64,000 bases of DNA from Rhizobium subbaraonis. GTDB lineage: Bacteria > Pseudomonadota > Alphaproteobacteria > Rhizobiales > Rhizobiaceae. Below, one piece after another: positions 17,646 to 26,560 of this stretch. The stretch covers positions 1 through 64,000 of the forward strand of contig NZ_OBQD01000001.1 in assembly GCF_900220975.1 (NCBI RefSeq), given 5' to 3'. The notes under the pieces are model-generated. The model was given only the letters and a program-made list of their open reading frames with translations. It did no database searches and was not told the DNA's origin. Within the stretch, counting starts at the first letter, position 1, and every line of letters begins with the position of its first letter. The position numbers were made by a program, and so were the translations under genes.

Positions 17646-17923
17646 TCGATCACCTCGCCGCGCATGAGGAATTTGGCAAGCGCCACGGTCGCCACAAAGC
17701 CGAGCAAGCCGATGATCAGGGCAATCTCGAAATAGAGGGTTCGGCCGCTGCTGATGCCGAGGGTCAGCAGCATCAGCATCGAATTGACATAGAGCGTGTC
17801 GAGGCCGAGCACGCGGTCCTGCGCCCGCGGACCGTAGATCATGCGGAAGAGGGCGAGCGCCATTGCCGCCGTCAGCATGACTTGCGCCGTCGCCAGCGCG
17901 CCTTCGAGGATGGTGATGTTCAT
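17642..17923 (-). CDS. phaF: Na+(K+)/H+ antiporter subunit F
   Basis: The 93-residue protein of the MnhF/PhaF family is nearly all membrane: three helices, with the conserved FRMIYGPRAQDRVLGLDTLY segment after the first. It overlaps phaE and phaG by ATGA junctions, which indicates translational coupling and fixed subunit ratios. Confidence 0.92.
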   Translation of the reverse strand: MNITILEGALATAQVMLTAAMALALFRMIYGPRAQDRVLGLDTLYVNSMLMLLTLGISSGRTLYFEIALIIGLLGFVATVALAKFLMRGEVIE

Positions 17924-18402
17924 TCGAAGATCTCCATCAGTAGCCTTTCATAGCGGTTCTTGACGAGGTCGGTCCATTCCTGTTCCTCGATGAGGTCGAG
18001 GACGTGCATCAGGAGCGTGCCGTCCGACGAATTGTATTCGAGCCAGGCCGTGCCGGGCGTGCTGGTCAGAATGACTGCGAGGAGGGCGAGCGCAGTCGTG
18101 TCCTTCAGTTCAATGTGGATGGTCATGAAGCCGGATCGGCGCGTACGCGTGCGTCCGGTCAGGATGATGCCGACGACGGCAATGTTCGACCGGACGATGT
18201 CGTAGAGGACGATGCCCAGAAGCTTCGGCAGCAGGTACCATTTGCGCAGGTGCGGCTTTGCCGGCCGCAGTGCCGCCATCGCCCAGGAGGCCACCGTGGC
18301 GATGATGGCGCCGAGAATGAAATGCCCGATCGAGAAGCTGTTCAGGGTCATCCACATCAACAGCAGCGACGCCGTCAAAAGCGGGTAGGGCAGGACGGTC
18401 AT
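17920..18402 (-). CDS. phaE: Na+(K+)/H+ antiporter subunit E
   Basis: The 160-residue MnhE/PhaE subunit has two N-terminal membrane helices followed by a cytoplasmic domain with the family features LLPKLLGIVLYDIVRSNIAV, TSTPGTAWLEY and LMHVLDLIEEQEW. The open frame extends far upstream inside phaD; the start at 18402 is chosen because it forms an ATGA overlap with the phaD stop and has GGAGG seven bases upstream. Confidence 0.92.
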   Translation of the reverse strand: MTVLPYPLLTASLLLMWMTLNSFSIGHFILGAIIATVASWAMAALRPAKPHLRKWYLLPKLLGIVLYDIVRSNIAVVGIILTGRTRTRRSGFMTIHIELKDTTALALLAVILTSTPGTAWLEYNSSDGTLLMHVLDLIEEQEWTDLVKNRYERLLMEIFE

Positions 18403-20042
18403 GGCTGCACCTCCGTGCCCGGAACGCCGGCGCGCCGCGCATTGAACACCGCCTCGATATACTGCTGGGGAGCGCTTAGCGCGCGCGTCGTGTCGTCCAT
18501 GAAGCGCATGACCGGTCCCGCCTGCACGGTGAGATAGAGCGTGGCGGCGATGAGCAGGAAGACGGGCGCAACTTCGATGACGAGCACGCGCGGCTCGGTG
18601 CCTTCCATGGATGCCCAGAAGGTGCGGATGCCCGAGCGGGTCATCGCGATCAGCGCCGAAAGGCCCGATAGGATGACGAGGAAGACGACGAACCAGACGA
18701 AGCCAGGAACCGCGGCTGTGGTGTCGCCGCCGATCGGATTGAGCATTGCCGACAGCATCGCGAACTTGGCAACGAAGCCGGAGAGCGGCGGCAGCCCGGC
18801 CAGGAGGATGCCGCAGGCGGCAAAGCAGATGCCGAGTACGGCCATCGTGCCGGGCATCGCGAAGCCGAGATCGCCTTCCTGTTCCTCTTCGTCGGGATCG
18901 GCGTCGCCATAGGCTTCCATGGTGACGGCGAGAACGCTGGCGCCCGCGTCCTGCCCGCGCTCGACGAGTTCGATCAGCATGAAGAAGGCGCTGATCGTCA
19001 GCGTGGAGCTTGCGAGGTAGAACAGGGCGCCGGTGGTGATGCCGACATTGCCCATACCGATCGCCGTCAGCAGCGTTCCCGAGGAAACGAGCACCGAGAA
19101 GCCGGCAAGCCTGCCGAGCGCCTGCGAGGCCAGAACCCCGATGGCGCCGAAGGCGATCGTGGCCAGCCCGCCGATCAGCAGCACATGCAGGCCGAAGCCC
19201 GAAGAGGGCGACGAGTCGTGGCCGAACACAAGCAGCGAAAGCCGCAGCACGACATAGATGCCGACCTTGCTCATGATGGCGAAGATGCCTGCAACCGGCG
19301 CGGAAGCGGCGGTGTAGGCCGGCGGCAGCCAGAAGTTCAGCGGCCACATGCCTGCCTTGATCAGGAAGGCGACACCCAGGATGCCCGCGCCCGCTTCGAG
19401 AAGCATGCGCTGCTCCGGTCCGACCGTCGAGACGCGGACGGCGAGATCCGCCATGTTCAGCGTGCCGGTGACCCCGTAGATCAGGCTGACGCCGATGAGG
19501 AACAGCAGAGCCGCCGCCAGGTTCACCGCGATGTAGTGCAGGCCGGCCTTCACGCGCAGCAGGCCGGAACCGTGCAGCAGCAGGCCGTAGGATGCGGCCA
19601 GCATCACCTCGAAGAAGACGAACAGGTTGAACAGGTCGCCCGTCAGGAAGGCGCCGTTCAGGCCCATCAGCAGGAACTGGTACAGGCTGTGGAAATGCGC
19701 GCCTGCCGTATGCCAGCGGGCCAGCGCGAAGATGAGCGCGGCGATCGCAAGCGTCGACGAGAGCATGAGCATCAGGGCAGACAGCCGGTCGACGACGAGC
19801 ACGATGCCGAAGGGCGCCGCCCAGTTGCCGAGCAGGTAGACGCCCTGCTGCGCGGCGTCGGGGCCGTCGATACTGGCGGCGAAGCGGAAGAGCCCGAGCG
19901 CCACGACGAAAAGCAGCAGCGTGGAGCCGAGCCCGACCAGGGCCTTTGCCGTGCGCTGCCGTTCGTCGATGAGCAGAAGCAGGGCCCCCGTCACCAGAGG
20001 TATCAGGATCGGAGCAATGATGAGATGCTGGGAGAGGTTCAT
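18399..20042 (-). CDS. phaD: Na+(K+)/H+ antiporter subunit D
   Basis: The 547-residue polytopic subunit belongs to the proton-translocating NuoL/M/N-like family (MnhD/PhaD). Conserved features include LTGDLFNLFVFFEVMLAASY and KAGMWPLNFWLPPAYTAASA with the membrane-embedded lysines thought to carry protons. The start MNLSQHL at 20042 overlaps the phaC stop as TGATG. The open frame runs further upstream inside phaC and was rejected. Confidence 0.92.
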   Translation of the reverse strand: MNLSQHLIIAPILIPLVTGALLLLIDERQRTAKALVGLGSTLLLFVVALGLFRFAASIDGPDAAQQGVYLLGNWAAPFGIVLVVDRLSALMLMLSSTLAIAALIFALARWHTAGAHFHSLYQFLLMGLNGAFLTGDLFNLFVFFEVMLAASYGLLLHGSGLLRVKAGLHYIAVNLAAALLFLIGVSLIYGVTGTLNMADLAVRVSTVGPEQRMLLEAGAGILGVAFLIKAGMWPLNFWLPPAYTAASAPVAGIFAIMSKVGIYVVLRLSLLVFGHDSSPSSGFGLHVLLIGGLATIAFGAIGVLASQALGRLAGFSVLVSSGTLLTAIGMGNVGITTGALFYLASSTLTISAFFMLIELVERGQDAGASVLAVTMEAYGDADPDEEEQEGDLGFAMPGTMAVLGICFAACGILLAGLPPLSGFVAKFAMLSAMLNPIGGDTTAAVPGFVWFVVFLVILSGLSALIAMTRSGIRTFWASMEGTEPRVLVIEVAPVFLLIAATLYLTVQAGPVMRFMDDTTRALSAPQQYIEAVFNARRAGVPGTEVQP

Positions 20043-20377
20043 CAGGGTTGCTCCCGGCCGTCGACGTGGTCGGTGCCGGTCAGGCCGCGCGCGGCAAGCA
20101 GCACGACGAGAAACAGCGCCGTGGTGGCAAAGCCGATCACGATCGCCGTGAGCACCAGCGCCTGCGGCACCGGATCCGTATAGGCGGAGATGTCCACGCC
20201 CTCCTGCAGGATGGCAGGCGCGTTCACCTTCAACCCGCCGACCCCGAAGATGAACAGGTTGACCGCATAAGACAGCAGTGAAAGACCGATGATGACCTGA
20301 TAGGTGCGTGGTCTCAGGATGAGCCAGACGCCGGAGCCGGTCATGACCCCGATACCGAGCGACAGGATGAATTCCAT
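20042..20377 (-). CDS. phaC: Na+(K+)/H+ antiporter subunit C
   Basis: The 111-residue three-helix subunit is related to NuoK. It carries GVMTGSGVWLILRPRTYQVI, GLSLLSYAVNLFIF and DPVPQALVLTAIVIGFATTA, all close to MnhC/PhaC. The start codon shares a base with the phaAB stop (TAATG). The symbol is the antiporter phaC, not the polyhydroxyalkanoate synthase of the same name. Confidence 0.92.
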   Translation of the reverse strand: MEFILSLGIGVMTGSGVWLILRPRTYQVIIGLSLLSYAVNLFIFGVGGLKVNAPAILQEGVDISAYTDPVPQALVLTAIVIGFATTALFLVVLLAARGLTGTDHVDGREQP

Positions 20378-23286
20378 TACGCGTCCTCCGTCTTCGGCGC
20401 GGTCTTGACCCGGTAGGTACGGATCGACTGGTGGGCGATGGCAATCAGGATCAGCACGGTTGCGCCGACGACAAGACTGAACACGCCGAGATCGAAGAGC
20501 AGGGCGGAGGCTGTCGGAACCTTTCCGATCAGCGGAAGGGTGAGATACTGCGAATGCGAAGTCAGGAACGGATAGCCGAAGAACCAGGACCCGGCACCGG
20601 TCGCAGCCGCGATCAAAAGGCCGAAGGCGATCCAGCGCAAGGGCAGGATCCTCAGCCGGTCCTCTGCCCAGCGCGTGCCGCCCGCGAGATATTGCAGCAG
20701 GAAGGCGATCGCCATGGTGATGCCGGCTGCGAAACCGCCGCCCGGCAGGTCATGGCCGCGCATGAAGAGGTAGATCGCAAACGTGATGACAACCGGGAAC
20801 AGCCACTGCATGACGACCGAAGGTACGAACAGGTAGTCCCTGACCGTGTCGCCCTTGTTCCGCTCCGGCTGGGCGTCGTCATAGGCATTCTGGATGCGCT
20901 GCTGCTCAGGCAGTCCGATGCTCTCCGTCGCCGGGCGGAAGCGGCGAAGCAACGCAAAGACCGTCAGCCCGACGATGCCGAGGACCGCGATCTCGCCCAT
21001 CGTGTCGAAGCCGCGGAAATCGACGAGGATGACGTTGACGACGTTCCGACCGCCGCCCTCGCTATAGGCCCGCTCAAGGAAGAAGTTCGCGATCGTGTCC
21101 GGCACCGGCAGCGTCATCACCGCATAGGCGAGGATCGACATGCCGACCCCGCAGGCGACCGCAATGGCGAAATCGCGCAGGCGTCGCAGGCGTGCGGAGA
21201 ACGTCGCGCTCTCGTCGATCTTGCCGAGGCGCTTCGGCAGCCAGCGCAGGCCGAGCAGAAGCAGCACGGTGGTCACGATCTCCACCAGCAACTGGGTGAT
21301 GGCGAGATCCGGTGCCGACAGCCATGCGAATGTGACGCAGGTGACAATGCCCGAGCCGCCGATCAGAAGCAGCGCCGCGAAGCGGTGATACTTGGCGAGG
21401 AAGGCGGCGGCGAGGGCCGAGAGCATGCCGATGATCCAGAGCATCACGAAGGCCGGATCCACGCCCCGTACCGGCGGCAGTTTGGCGTCGAAGCCGGAGA
21501 AGTGAAGCGGCAGGAAGGCCGCGAGGAAGGCGACCACCGCCACGATCCGCAATTGCGGCTGCAGGCGCCGGGTGCCGATATTGGCTTCGAGCCAGCGGGC
21601 CCATTTCCAGGAGAGGGTGACGAGGATGCGCTCGAAGATGCGCTGCCCGCGCAGGTGGCGGAAGATCGGCGGCCCGTCCTCGCACCGCGCCAGGTAGTTA
21701 TGCAGCGCGAAATAGAGCGCCGCGCCGCCGAGCATCGCTACGATGCTCATGACCAGCGGCAGATTGAAGCCGTGCCAGACCGCAAGGCTGTAATAGGGGG
21801 TTTCTGGGCCGAGCACCGACAGAACCGCCGTATGCAGGAACGGCCCGATCGAAAGGCTCGGCACGATACCCACGATGAGGCAGGCGAAGACCAGCGATTC
21901 CACCGGAAAACGCATCCAGCGCGGCGGCTCGTGCGGGTGCGGTTTGGGAATGTCCGTCGGCGGCGGCCCGAAGAAGACCGTATGGATGAAGCGGATGGAG
22001 TAGGCGACGCTGAAGGCGCCGGCGAGCGTCGCGATGTAGGGCAGGGCCCGGTCGAGGATCGAATCCGCATGGGTCTCGACCGCTTCTGCGAAGAACATCT
22101 CCTTCGACAGGAAGCCGTTCAGCAACGGCACCCCGGCCATCGCCGCGCAGGCGACCATCGCCAGCGACGCGGTATAGGGCAGGTAGCGGAACAGGCCGCT
22201 GAGCTTCTGCATGTCGCGGGTGCCGGTCTCGTGGTCGATGATGCCGGCCGCCATGAACAACGACGCCTTGAAGGTGGCGTGGTTGACCATGTGGAAGACT
22301 GCGGCGACGGCAGCCAGCGGGCTTCCCAGGCTGAGCAGCGTGGTGATCAGGCCGAGATGGCTGATGGTCGAATAGGCGAGCAGGCCCTTCAGGTCGCGCT
22401 GGAAGATGGCGAAGTAGGCGCCCAGCAGCAGCGTGCTGATGCCCGCAAGCCCCACCAGCCAGAACCACTCGAACGTGCCGGAAAGGGCCGGCCACAGGCG
22501 GACGAGCAGGAACACGCCCGCCTTCACCATCGTTGCCGAATGCAGGTAGGCCGATACCGGCGTCGGCGCAGCCATGGCGTTCGGCAGCCAGAAGTGGAAG
22601 GGAAATTGCGCGCTCTTCGTAAGCGCGCCGATCAGGATCAGGACCAGCGCCGGCAGATAGAGCGGGTGCTCGCGAATGATGTCGCCGGAGGCCAGCACCC
22701 GGTCCAGGTCGTAGCTGCCGACGATATGGCCGATCAGCAGGAAGCCGACGAGAAGGCAGAAGCCGCCGATGCCGGTGATCGTCAACGCCATGCGCGCGCC
22801 GTCGCGTGCATTGGCATTGTGATACCAGTAGCCGATCAGCAGGAACGAGAAGATGCTCGTCAGTTCCCAGAAGATCGACAGGAGGATGATGTTGCCCGAA
22901 AGCACGACGCCCAGCATCGCGCCCATGAAGGCAAGCAGGAATGAGAAGAAGCGCGGGATCGGGTCTTCCGCCGACATGTAGTAGCGGGCGTACAATACGA
23001 CGAGGAAGCCGATCGCGGTCACGAGCATGGTGAACAGCCATGCGAAACCATCCAGCCGCAGCGTGAAGTTGAGCCCGAGCTCAGGCAGCCACGCAATCTC
23101 GTAGCGGACGACTTTTCCGTTGGTGACCGACGGGTAGTAGGAGGCTGTAAGGATTGTCGCCAGAAGGGCAACGCTACCGGCAAGCCAGGAGGGAAGCGTT
23201 CTTGCGGCGGTGCGAAGCAGCGAAGCGATCGCAAGGCTGCCGACAAAGGGGAGAACTAAAAGAAGCAGCAGTAAATATTCAGGCAT
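20377..23286 (-). CDS. phaAB: Na+(K+)/H+ antiporter fused subunits A and B
   Basis: The 969-residue protein combines an NuoL-like PhaA/MnhA subunit (about 20 membrane segments, with SIFWELTSIFSFLLIGYW and HFWLPNAMAAPTPVSAYLHS) with a C-terminal MnhB domain (from about residue 810; LFMRGHDLPGGGFAAGITMA). The A-B fusion is standard for the rhizobial pha1 type. It is the first gene of the operon. The ATG at 23286 starts just before the first membrane helix; an earlier ATG at 23325 lacks a ribosome-binding site. The 282-base spacer to allE holds the promoter, but no clear -35/-10 pair could be chosen. Confidence 0.9.
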   Translation of the reverse strand: MPEYLLLLLLVLPFVGSLAIASLLRTAARTLPSWLAGSVALLATILTASYYPSVTNGKVVRYEIAWLPELGLNFTLRLDGFAWLFTMLVTAIGFLVVLYARYYMSAEDPIPRFFSFLLAFMGAMLGVVLSGNIILLSIFWELTSIFSFLLIGYWYHNANARDGARMALTITGIGGFCLLVGFLLIGHIVGSYDLDRVLASGDIIREHPLYLPALVLILIGALTKSAQFPFHFWLPNAMAAPTPVSAYLHSATMVKAGVFLLVRLWPALSGTFEWFWLVGLAGISTLLLGAYFAIFQRDLKGLLAYSTISHLGLITTLLSLGSPLAAVAAVFHMVNHATFKASLFMAAGIIDHETGTRDMQKLSGLFRYLPYTASLAMVACAAMAGVPLLNGFLSKEMFFAEAVETHADSILDRALPYIATLAGAFSVAYSIRFIHTVFFGPPPTDIPKPHPHEPPRWMRFPVESLVFACLIVGIVPSLSIGPFLHTAVLSVLGPETPYYSLAVWHGFNLPLVMSIVAMLGGAALYFALHNYLARCEDGPPIFRHLRGQRIFERILVTLSWKWARWLEANIGTRRLQPQLRIVAVVAFLAAFLPLHFSGFDAKLPPVRGVDPAFVMLWIIGMLSALAAAFLAKYHRFAALLLIGGSGIVTCVTFAWLSAPDLAITQLLVEIVTTVLLLLGLRWLPKRLGKIDESATFSARLRRLRDFAIAVACGVGMSILAYAVMTLPVPDTIANFFLERAYSEGGGRNVVNVILVDFRGFDTMGEIAVLGIVGLTVFALLRRFRPATESIGLPEQQRIQNAYDDAQPERNKGDTVRDYLFVPSVVMQWLFPVVITFAIYLFMRGHDLPGGGFAAGITMAIAFLLQYLAGGTRWAEDRLRILPLRWIAFGLLIAAATGAGSWFFGYPFLTSHSQYLTLPLIGKVPTASALLFDLGVFSLVVGATVLILIAIAHQSIRTYRVKTAPKTEDA

Positions 23287-23568
23287 CAGCAAACATATCG
23301 TCTCGAATCGGAACCTCTTTGTCACATTGGGGTATGTGTAGCGCAGGTCGCGCTCATGTGCGCTTGGCGCGCTGTAAAATTATCTTTACCGATCAATACG
23401 CTCGTTGCAATCCGCCGAATGGGAGAAATCGACCCGTTTGGGGAGATACCGGCCCCTTTTCCTTATCCGATGCAAAACATGCGCGTCTTGATTGCGGGCG
23501 TTGCAATTTGCCGTCTGATGGATCTGGCGGCGATTTGCCGCCGCCGGTCCAGGTGTCGGTTGCGACCT

Positions 23569-24393
23569 TCAGCGGGGGAGCTTCATGTGCCGGTTGACAT
23601 CCTTGTAGAGAAGGTAGCGGAACCGGCCGGGGCCGCCGGCATAGCAGGCCTGCGGGCAGAAGGCGCGCAGCCACATGAAGTCGCCGGCCTCGACCTCGAC
23701 CCAGTCCTGGTTCAGCCGGTAGACGGCCTTGCCTTCCAGAACGTACAGGCCGTGCTCCATCACATGCGTCTCTGCGAAGGGAATGACCGCGCCGGGCTCG
23801 AAGGTGACGATGGTCACGTGCATGTCGTGGCGCAGGTCGGCCGGATCGACGAAACGCGTCGTCGCCCACTTGCCCTCGGTGTGGGCCATCGGCGCGGGCG
23901 CGATATCCTTCTCGTTGGCAAAGATCGCTTCCGGCACGTCGAGACCGTCCACCTGCTCGTATGCCTTGCGGATCCAGTGGAACCGCGCCGCTTCGGAACC
24001 ATTGTTGCGCAGGCGCCATCCGCTCGACGGCGGCAGGAACGCGTAGCCACCCGGTGTCAGCCTGTGGGTGTTGCCGTCGAGTTCGACGGTGATCTCGCCC
24101 TCGACCACGAACAGCACGCCCTCCGCCGCCGGATCGAGTTCTGGTCGTTCGCTTCCCCCGCCCGGACCGACCTCCATGATGTATTGAGAAAAGGTTTCGG
24201 CAAAGCCGGAAAGCGGGCGTGCCAGAATCCACACACGGGTATCGTCCCAGAACGGCAGGAAGCTCGTGACGATGTCCATCATCACGCCCTTCGGAATGAC
24301 CGCATAGGCTTCGGTAAAGACGGCGCGCCCCGTCAGAAGCTGCGTCTGCAGGGGGGCGCCGCCCTTCGGTGCGTAATAGCTTTGTTCGGTCAT
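23569..24393 (-). CDS. allE: (S)-ureidoglycine aminohydrolase
   Basis: The 274-residue bicupin matches UGlyAH/AllE, the Mn-dependent enzyme that turns (S)-ureidoglycine into (S)-ureidoglycolate and ammonia in allantoin breakdown. The C-terminal cupin carries the metal ligands as Glu-x-His-x3-His (ETHVMEHGLYVLEG) and the downstream Gln (FCPQACYAGG). The N-terminal cupin has the substrate-side features GVLFVVEGEITVELDG. The C-terminus LLYKDVNRHMKL is very typical. The ATG at 24393 follows a GGAGG site; a longer open frame running into the xdhC gene was rejected. It diverges from xdhC, which fits shared purine catabolism, although other uricase and allantoinase genes are not in view. Confidence 0.9.
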   Translation of the reverse strand: MTEQSYYAPKGGAPLQTQLLTGRAVFTEAYAVIPKGVMMDIVTSFLPFWDDTRVWILARPLSGFAETFSQYIMEVGPGGGSERPELDPAAEGVLFVVEGEITVELDGNTHRLTPGGYAFLPPSSGWRLRNNGSEAARFHWIRKAYEQVDGLDVPEAIFANEKDIAPAPMAHTEGKWATTRFVDPADLRHDMHVTIVTFEPGAVIPFAETHVMEHGLYVLEGKAVYRLNQDWVEVEAGDFMWLRAFCPQACYAGGPGRFRYLLYKDVNRHMKLPR

Positions 24394-24550
24394 TCGGGCC
24401 TCCATGCGGACTTGGTGATTTCGACGTTTCGTGATTTGCTGACCGATAGCGCATACGCGCCTAAAATGCAGCGGCTTGTTGAAGCTTTCCGTTGTGCCGG
24501 CTCCGGTTCGGGCCTGCGCGGTGGAGCGGTCGCACCCGAGGAGCCTGACA

Positions 24551-25399
24551 ATGCCTTGCAGCCGCGAGGATATCCGCGACTTCCTGCGAAACGCGCCCGA
24601 TTGCATCCTTGTCGAGGTCGCGACTGCGGACGGCTCGACGCCGCGGGAGGCCGGTGCCTGGATGCTGGTGTCGCGCGACGGCCTGTTCTCGACCATCGGC
24701 GGCGGCCAGCTGGAATATCTGGCGATCGACCATGCCAGGCGCGCCCTGCGGAATGGAGCGCCGGCCGAGACACTGACGGTCCCGCTCGGGCCGGAAATCG
24801 GCCAGTGCTGCGGCGGCCGCGTTTCGCTGGCCTTTACCGGCGTGACCGCCGACCTCTCCCGGCGGCTGGTGTCGCGGGCGGCGGCGGAGCTCGAGGCAAG
24901 GCCAGCCGTCCATGTGTTCGGCGCCGGCCATGTGGGCAACGCGCTCGCCCTTGCCCTTTCGCTGGCGCCGGTGCGCACCATCCTCGTCGACAGCCGTTCC
25001 GACGAACTTGCGGCGGCGCGCGCCCGGGGCATCGAGACCGCACTGACCGCGATGCCGGAAAGGCTGGTTCGCGATGCCGGCGCCGGTTCGGCCTTCGTCG
25101 TCCTGACGCACGATCACGCACTCGATTTTCTTGTCGCTGCCGAAGCGCTCAAGCGCGCGGATGCCGCCTATGTAGGCATGATCGGCTCGAAGACGAAGCG
25201 CGCGACGTTCAGGAACTGGCTGGCGCGCGAAGGGGGAGATGCGTCCCAGCTTCGCCGTCTGGTCTGTCCGATCGGCGGGACCGCGCTGAAGGACAAACGC
25301 CCTGCGGTGATCGCCACCCTGGCGGCTGCGGAAATTCTCACAGCGGTACTTGCCCATCGCGCGGCCGTCACCTCCAAGGTCGCTTCCGGCGCGACCTGA
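24551..25399 (+). CDS. xdhC: xanthine dehydrogenase accessory protein XdhC
   Basis: The 282-residue protein has an N-terminal XdhC/CoxI domain (TADGSTPREAGAWMLV, TIGGGQLEYLAIDHA, GQCCGGRVSLAF) and a C-terminal Rossmann domain (HVFGAGHVGNALALAL, YVGMIGSKTKR). XdhC binds molybdenum cofactor and helps its sulfuration and insertion into xanthine dehydrogenase. It normally follows xdhA-xdhB. Here it stands alone, divergent from allE, so the dehydrogenase genes must be elsewhere. The ATG at 24551 has GAGGAG seven bases upstream; an earlier ATG at 24476 does not fit the domain start. Confidence 0.92.
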   Translation: MPCSREDIRDFLRNAPDCILVEVATADGSTPREAGAWMLVSRDGLFSTIGGGQLEYLAIDHARRALRNGAPAETLTVPLGPEIGQCCGGRVSLAFTGVTADLSRRLVSRAAAELEARPAVHVFGAGHVGNALALALSLAPVRTILVDSRSDELAAARARGIETALTAMPERLVRDAGAGSAFVVLTHDHALDFLVAAEALKRADAAYVGMIGSKTKRATFRNWLAREGGDASQLRRLVCPIGGTALKDKRPAVIATLAAAEILTAVLAHRAAVTSKVASGAT

Positions 25400-25527
25400 C
25401 CGGGCGCGTTTCCACCCTTCCTTTGGATACGGTCTGCTGCGGGCCGAGCTGCCGGTTCTGCGGGTTTATCTGCCTGTCCATGTGAACTATAGACGGAGAC
25501 AGGAACAGCGTACTGATTCGGGGAGCG

Positions 25528-26472
25528 TTGCGTTTGCCAACGGCCTGCGTCGCAAGACAATCCATATCGGCTCATTGCCTTGTCGGGCTCGCGATGATGG
25601 TCGTGCTCGCCGGTTGCGCTGCGCGTGACGGCGTACGCATTCCGGCCGGAAACCGGGTCGTCGCCGAGACCGATGCCTTGATCCTGCCTGCCGCGGGCGG
25701 TCCTGCCGTCGTCGATGTGGTCGAGCGCAACTATACGAATGCTGTTGAACAGAGGGTGTCGCTGTTCACGTCTTCCGCCGTTCCCGGGCAGAACTACCTC
25801 AACATCCAGATGTACGGCCCGATGCAGCCCGAGCTCGACGGGGAGACGAGGCTGGGATTCCGCCCGGTGCATGTGGCTCAACTCTCCCGCGAGATGCGCC
25901 AGCAGGTTCCCGGCGTGCCGATGAGGACGTCCGGCCTCTATCTGCAGAACAACTACGGCCCGTTCGGATATGCCTTCGGGCGGAGCGCCAGCGGCGGTGC
26001 GTGCCTCTACGGCTGGCAACAGATTCGCGCCCGCGACAACGAACGAACGATGTTCCAGAACCGCGGCAACATCCAGATCCGAGCCCGCATCTGCGACAGC
26101 GAGGCGGACGAGAGGCAGCTTCTCGCGCTCATGTACGGCTACACCATCAGCGGCACCTTCGTGCCCGGCGGCTGGAACCCCTACGGTGCGCCGCGCCCCG
26201 TCGATCCGACCCTTGGCGAGGACTCGAGCCCCATCCTGCCGGGGGAAGAGGAATTGTCGACCCGCCCGGTGCCGGCCGCAGCCCCGCGGGTTCGGCGCGT
26301 GGCAGTGGAGAATGCGGCGCCGGCCGCGACGGCGACGGACGTTTCAGGGGCGCACCGACAGCCTGCGGTGCTTGTTCCTTCTCCCGTGGCCGTGGAGGGG
26401 GCGGCCACCCAGAAGGGCACACCCGTCGTGCCGGCACCCGGTTGTGTCGAAGGCGGCTCCGCCTGCAATTGA
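25528..26472 (+). CDS. bcsN: cellulose biosynthesis lipoprotein BcsN
   Basis: The 314-residue product matches the rhizobial BcsN family by its central domain (EQRVSLFTSSAVPGQNYLNI, LYLQNNYGPFGYAFGRSASG, GGACLYGWQQIR and the paired cysteines that follow). The N-terminus has Arg residues, a hydrophobic stretch and a lipobox (VVLAGC), so it is probably an outer-membrane lipoprotein. The start is a TTG; the only in-frame ATGs (25591, 25594) would leave almost no residues before the lipobox. The C-terminal 90 residues are Ala/Pro/Val-rich and probably unstructured. Its exact role in cellulose export is not known. It opens the bcs operon. Confidence 0.85.
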   Translation: MRLPTACVARQSISAHCLVGLAMMVVLAGCAARDGVRIPAGNRVVAETDALILPAAGGPAVVDVVERNYTNAVEQRVSLFTSSAVPGQNYLNIQMYGPMQPELDGETRLGFRPVHVAQLSREMRQQVPGVPMRTSGLYLQNNYGPFGYAFGRSASGGACLYGWQQIRARDNERTMFQNRGNIQIRARICDSEADERQLLALMYGYTISGTFVPGGWNPYGAPRPVDPTLGEDSSPILPGEEELSTRPVPAAAPRVRRVAVENAAPAATATDVSGAHRQPAVLVPSPVAVEGAATQKGTPVVPAPGCVEGGSACN

Positions 26473-26560
26473 GCCCGGCGCGCAATATCCACGCGGGCTA
26501 ATTTCTCGTTAACGCGACGCGGCTAGTTTTACCATGCCGCCCGCATACGAAGGAATGGGA

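Noticed and set aside
20431-22944. 837-codon frame opposite phaAB
   Set aside because: Arg/Asp/Gln-rich shadow of a membrane-protein gene.
25502-25529. GGAAC...CGTT before bcsN as an EcfG promoter
   Set aside because: The spacing is 19 bases instead of 16-17, and the CGTT overlaps the start codon.
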